A stretch of 64,000 nt of DNA, from assembly GCF_019634815.1 (NCBI RefSeq), contig NZ_JAHCAP010000005.1, positions 95,698-159,697 of the forward strand, read 5' to 3'. Shown here piece after piece: positions 63,097 to 64,000 of the stretch (position 1 is the stretch's first letter; every line of letters starts with the position of its first letter). The stretch is from Dokdonella sp. GTDB lineage: Bacteria; Pseudomonadota; Gammaproteobacteria; Xanthomonadales; Rhodanobacteraceae. The notes below the pieces were generated by a model, which ran no database searches, was not told the origin of the DNA, and saw only the letters and a list, made by a program, of their open reading frames with translations. The position numbers and the translations under genes were made by a program.

Positions 63097-64000
63097 GGTC
63101 ACGGATTTTCAGCGACTGGCGCGCCGCCGGCAAGCCATGCGTGAAGCCGGGCAGGCGGGTACGCGGTGGCACGTGAATGGACTGCAGATCCCGCGGGTGT
63201 GTGGCGGCGAGCGCTGGTGCTGGAAACCCGAGCCAGTGCGCAACGCCGCGCCTGCCACGCTTGGCGGGGAGCTTTCCCGTGCGCACCGTGCGCGAACGCG
63301 GTCGCGCCGGGAGTTGGATCGCGCGCTGTGGTACGCAGTGGCGTCAGGTGCTCGCCAAGGCTTTGAGTCGCGCGCGAATCTTGCCGGCCAGGCGGTCATG
63401 GTGAGCACCGAGTATCGTGCGCATTTCCGCATCGGTAATGTAGCCGATGCTTTGGCGATATTCGCGTTTGATTGCCGTGTTTTCGGCCCAATGCTGGTCG
63501 ACCGTGGCAATCGAGTCGACCACGGACACGGCATGGCCTTCGGCCAAGCGCGCCTTGACGCGCTCGATGTGACGTTGGGTGACCTGCTTGGGCGTGGCCT
63601 TGGCCGGCAGGGTTTCGAGTGCGATGCGCGGATCGCCATTGTTGTCGAACGGATCCGGGCCGGCCGCGCGACTGCCCATGAACACCCCATCTTCGAAGCG
63701 CGTCATGCATTCGAGCATGCGCGCGGTCTTCCACTTGCCGGTCACGAACGCCAGCACGAAGCCGACCAGGCCCGGCCACTTTGGCTTGAGCGCAAAGGCA
63801 GCGGCGCTGCCGAACTCGGGATGGACGAACAGGCGCACCAGCGCGGACTGTCCCAAGGACTGGGTCAAGCCCTGCGCCTCGACATCGCCCAGATGCACAT
63901 AGCCCAGGGCAGCCATGGGTTTGGTGCAGGCATCGGCATGCGCGCGCTGGTAACTCGGATAGTCTGCGGCCGAGATTTCGACCAAGCCCGGGTCGGGCTC
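63095..64000 (+). other. Uninterrupted plus-strand frame running off the right edge
   Basis: From ATG 63095 a frame stays open for at least 302 codons. From 63344 on it is antisense to a convincing minus-strand gene and can be explained by GC bias. The first 83 codons lie in otherwise empty sequence and have coding-like composition (WHVNGLQIPRVCGGERWCW). No family recognised. It may be a short real gene, a remnant, or chance. Confidence 0.2.
63344..64000 (-). CDS. Conserved protein of unknown function (N-terminus beyond the window)
   Basis: At least 219 residues; the frame is open to the right edge, so the true start is outside and the TTG at 63985 is not a reliable start. It has the appearance of a soluble protein with a short hydrophobic segment (KWPGLVGFVLAFVTG) and helical ends (HIERVKARLAEGHAVSVVDS, TILGAHHDRLAGKIRARL). 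No family recognised. Codon usage is like that of the neighbours. Confidence 0.8.
   Translation of the reverse strand, partial: EPDPGLVEISAADYPSYQRAHADACTKPMAALGYVHLGDVEAQGLTQSLGQSALVRLFVHPEFGSAAAFALKPKWPGLVGFVLAFVTGKWKTARMLECMTRFEDGVFMGSRAAGPDPFDNNGDPRIALETLPAKATPKQVTQRHIERVKARLAEGHAVSVVDSIATVDQHWAENTAIKREYRQSIGYITDAEMRTILGAHHDRLAGKIRARLKALAST

Overview
The window is about 64 kb of GC-rich DNA (roughly 65% by eye) with densely packed genes that often overlap by 1-4 bases. The gene content points to Gammaproteobacteria, order Xanthomonadales (Lysobacterales), most likely Rhodanobacteraceae (Dokdonella-like). The supporting signs are mrcA divergent from pilMNOPQ, the apaG-apaH / thyA-folA neighbourhood, a MetJ-type regulator with a lysine-rich tail, a complete MoxR-Bat operon and many secreted proteins with Ig-like or MAM-like domains. 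The taxonomic placement is inference, not a database result.

Layout: bases 1-4597 hold the end of a nonribosomal peptide synthetase (C-A-PCP-TE) overlapping its phosphopantetheinyl transferase. Bases 4870-7733 hold a nucleoside hydrolase, ribosomal protein L31 type B and citrate synthase. Bases 7762-18579 hold PBP1A plus a small conserved protein on the minus strand, facing the type IV pilus operon pilMNOPQ, which is followed by a large Ig-like lipoprotein. Bases 18580-25194 are gene-poor: three noncoding stretches of about 650-1000 bases surround a large secreted subtilisin-like protease and a MetJ/histone-H1-like fusion gene. Bases 25195-31300 carry a TonB-domain protein, a secreted serine hydrolase, a LemA protein, an ECF sigma factor with a putative membrane anti-sigma partner, and a cyclic-nucleotide-binding/EAL c-di-GMP phosphodiesterase.

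Bases 31388-40600 form one tightly coupled row: moxR, DUF58, DUF4381, batA, a batB/batC fusion, batD and a secreted GH172 (DUF2961) glycoside hydrolase. Bases 40674-45468 hold a small membrane protein, an outer-membrane beta-barrel, a BlaI repressor with two operator-like palindromes in its own promoter, an M56 peptidase fused to a TonB domain, and GAPDH. Bases 45517-50879 contain an acetyltransferase, two tandem paralogous Sel1-like membrane proteins, hemolysin III, a DUF456 protein, a TonB protein and a RIO/lipopolysaccharide-kinase-like protein. Bases 50906-56004 carry a CpxA/CpxR-like two-component pair, a POT peptide transporter, a PAP2 phosphatase and a divergent diacylglycerol kinase. 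Bases 56107-64000 carry a second LemA with two TPM-domain partners, rlmI, lgt-thyA-folA, and apaH-apaG plus one truncated protein on the minus strand.

Much of the window concerns the cell envelope: peptidoglycan synthesis, pili, secreted and outer-membrane proteins, envelope-stress signalling, prolipoprotein modification and lipid phosphate turnover. The most unusual signal is a short motif of the form [IV]F-x-x-[GAN]-[FY]-[DES]. It occurs at or near the C-terminus of otherwise unrelated proteins: the GH172 enzyme, the putative anti-sigma protein (two copies), and internally in the S8 protease just before an extra C-terminal domain. It looks like an uncharacterised tag for exported proteins. 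Other points of interest are the MetJ-H1 fusion, the BlaI operator arrangement, and three TonB-domain proteins without ExbB/ExbD.
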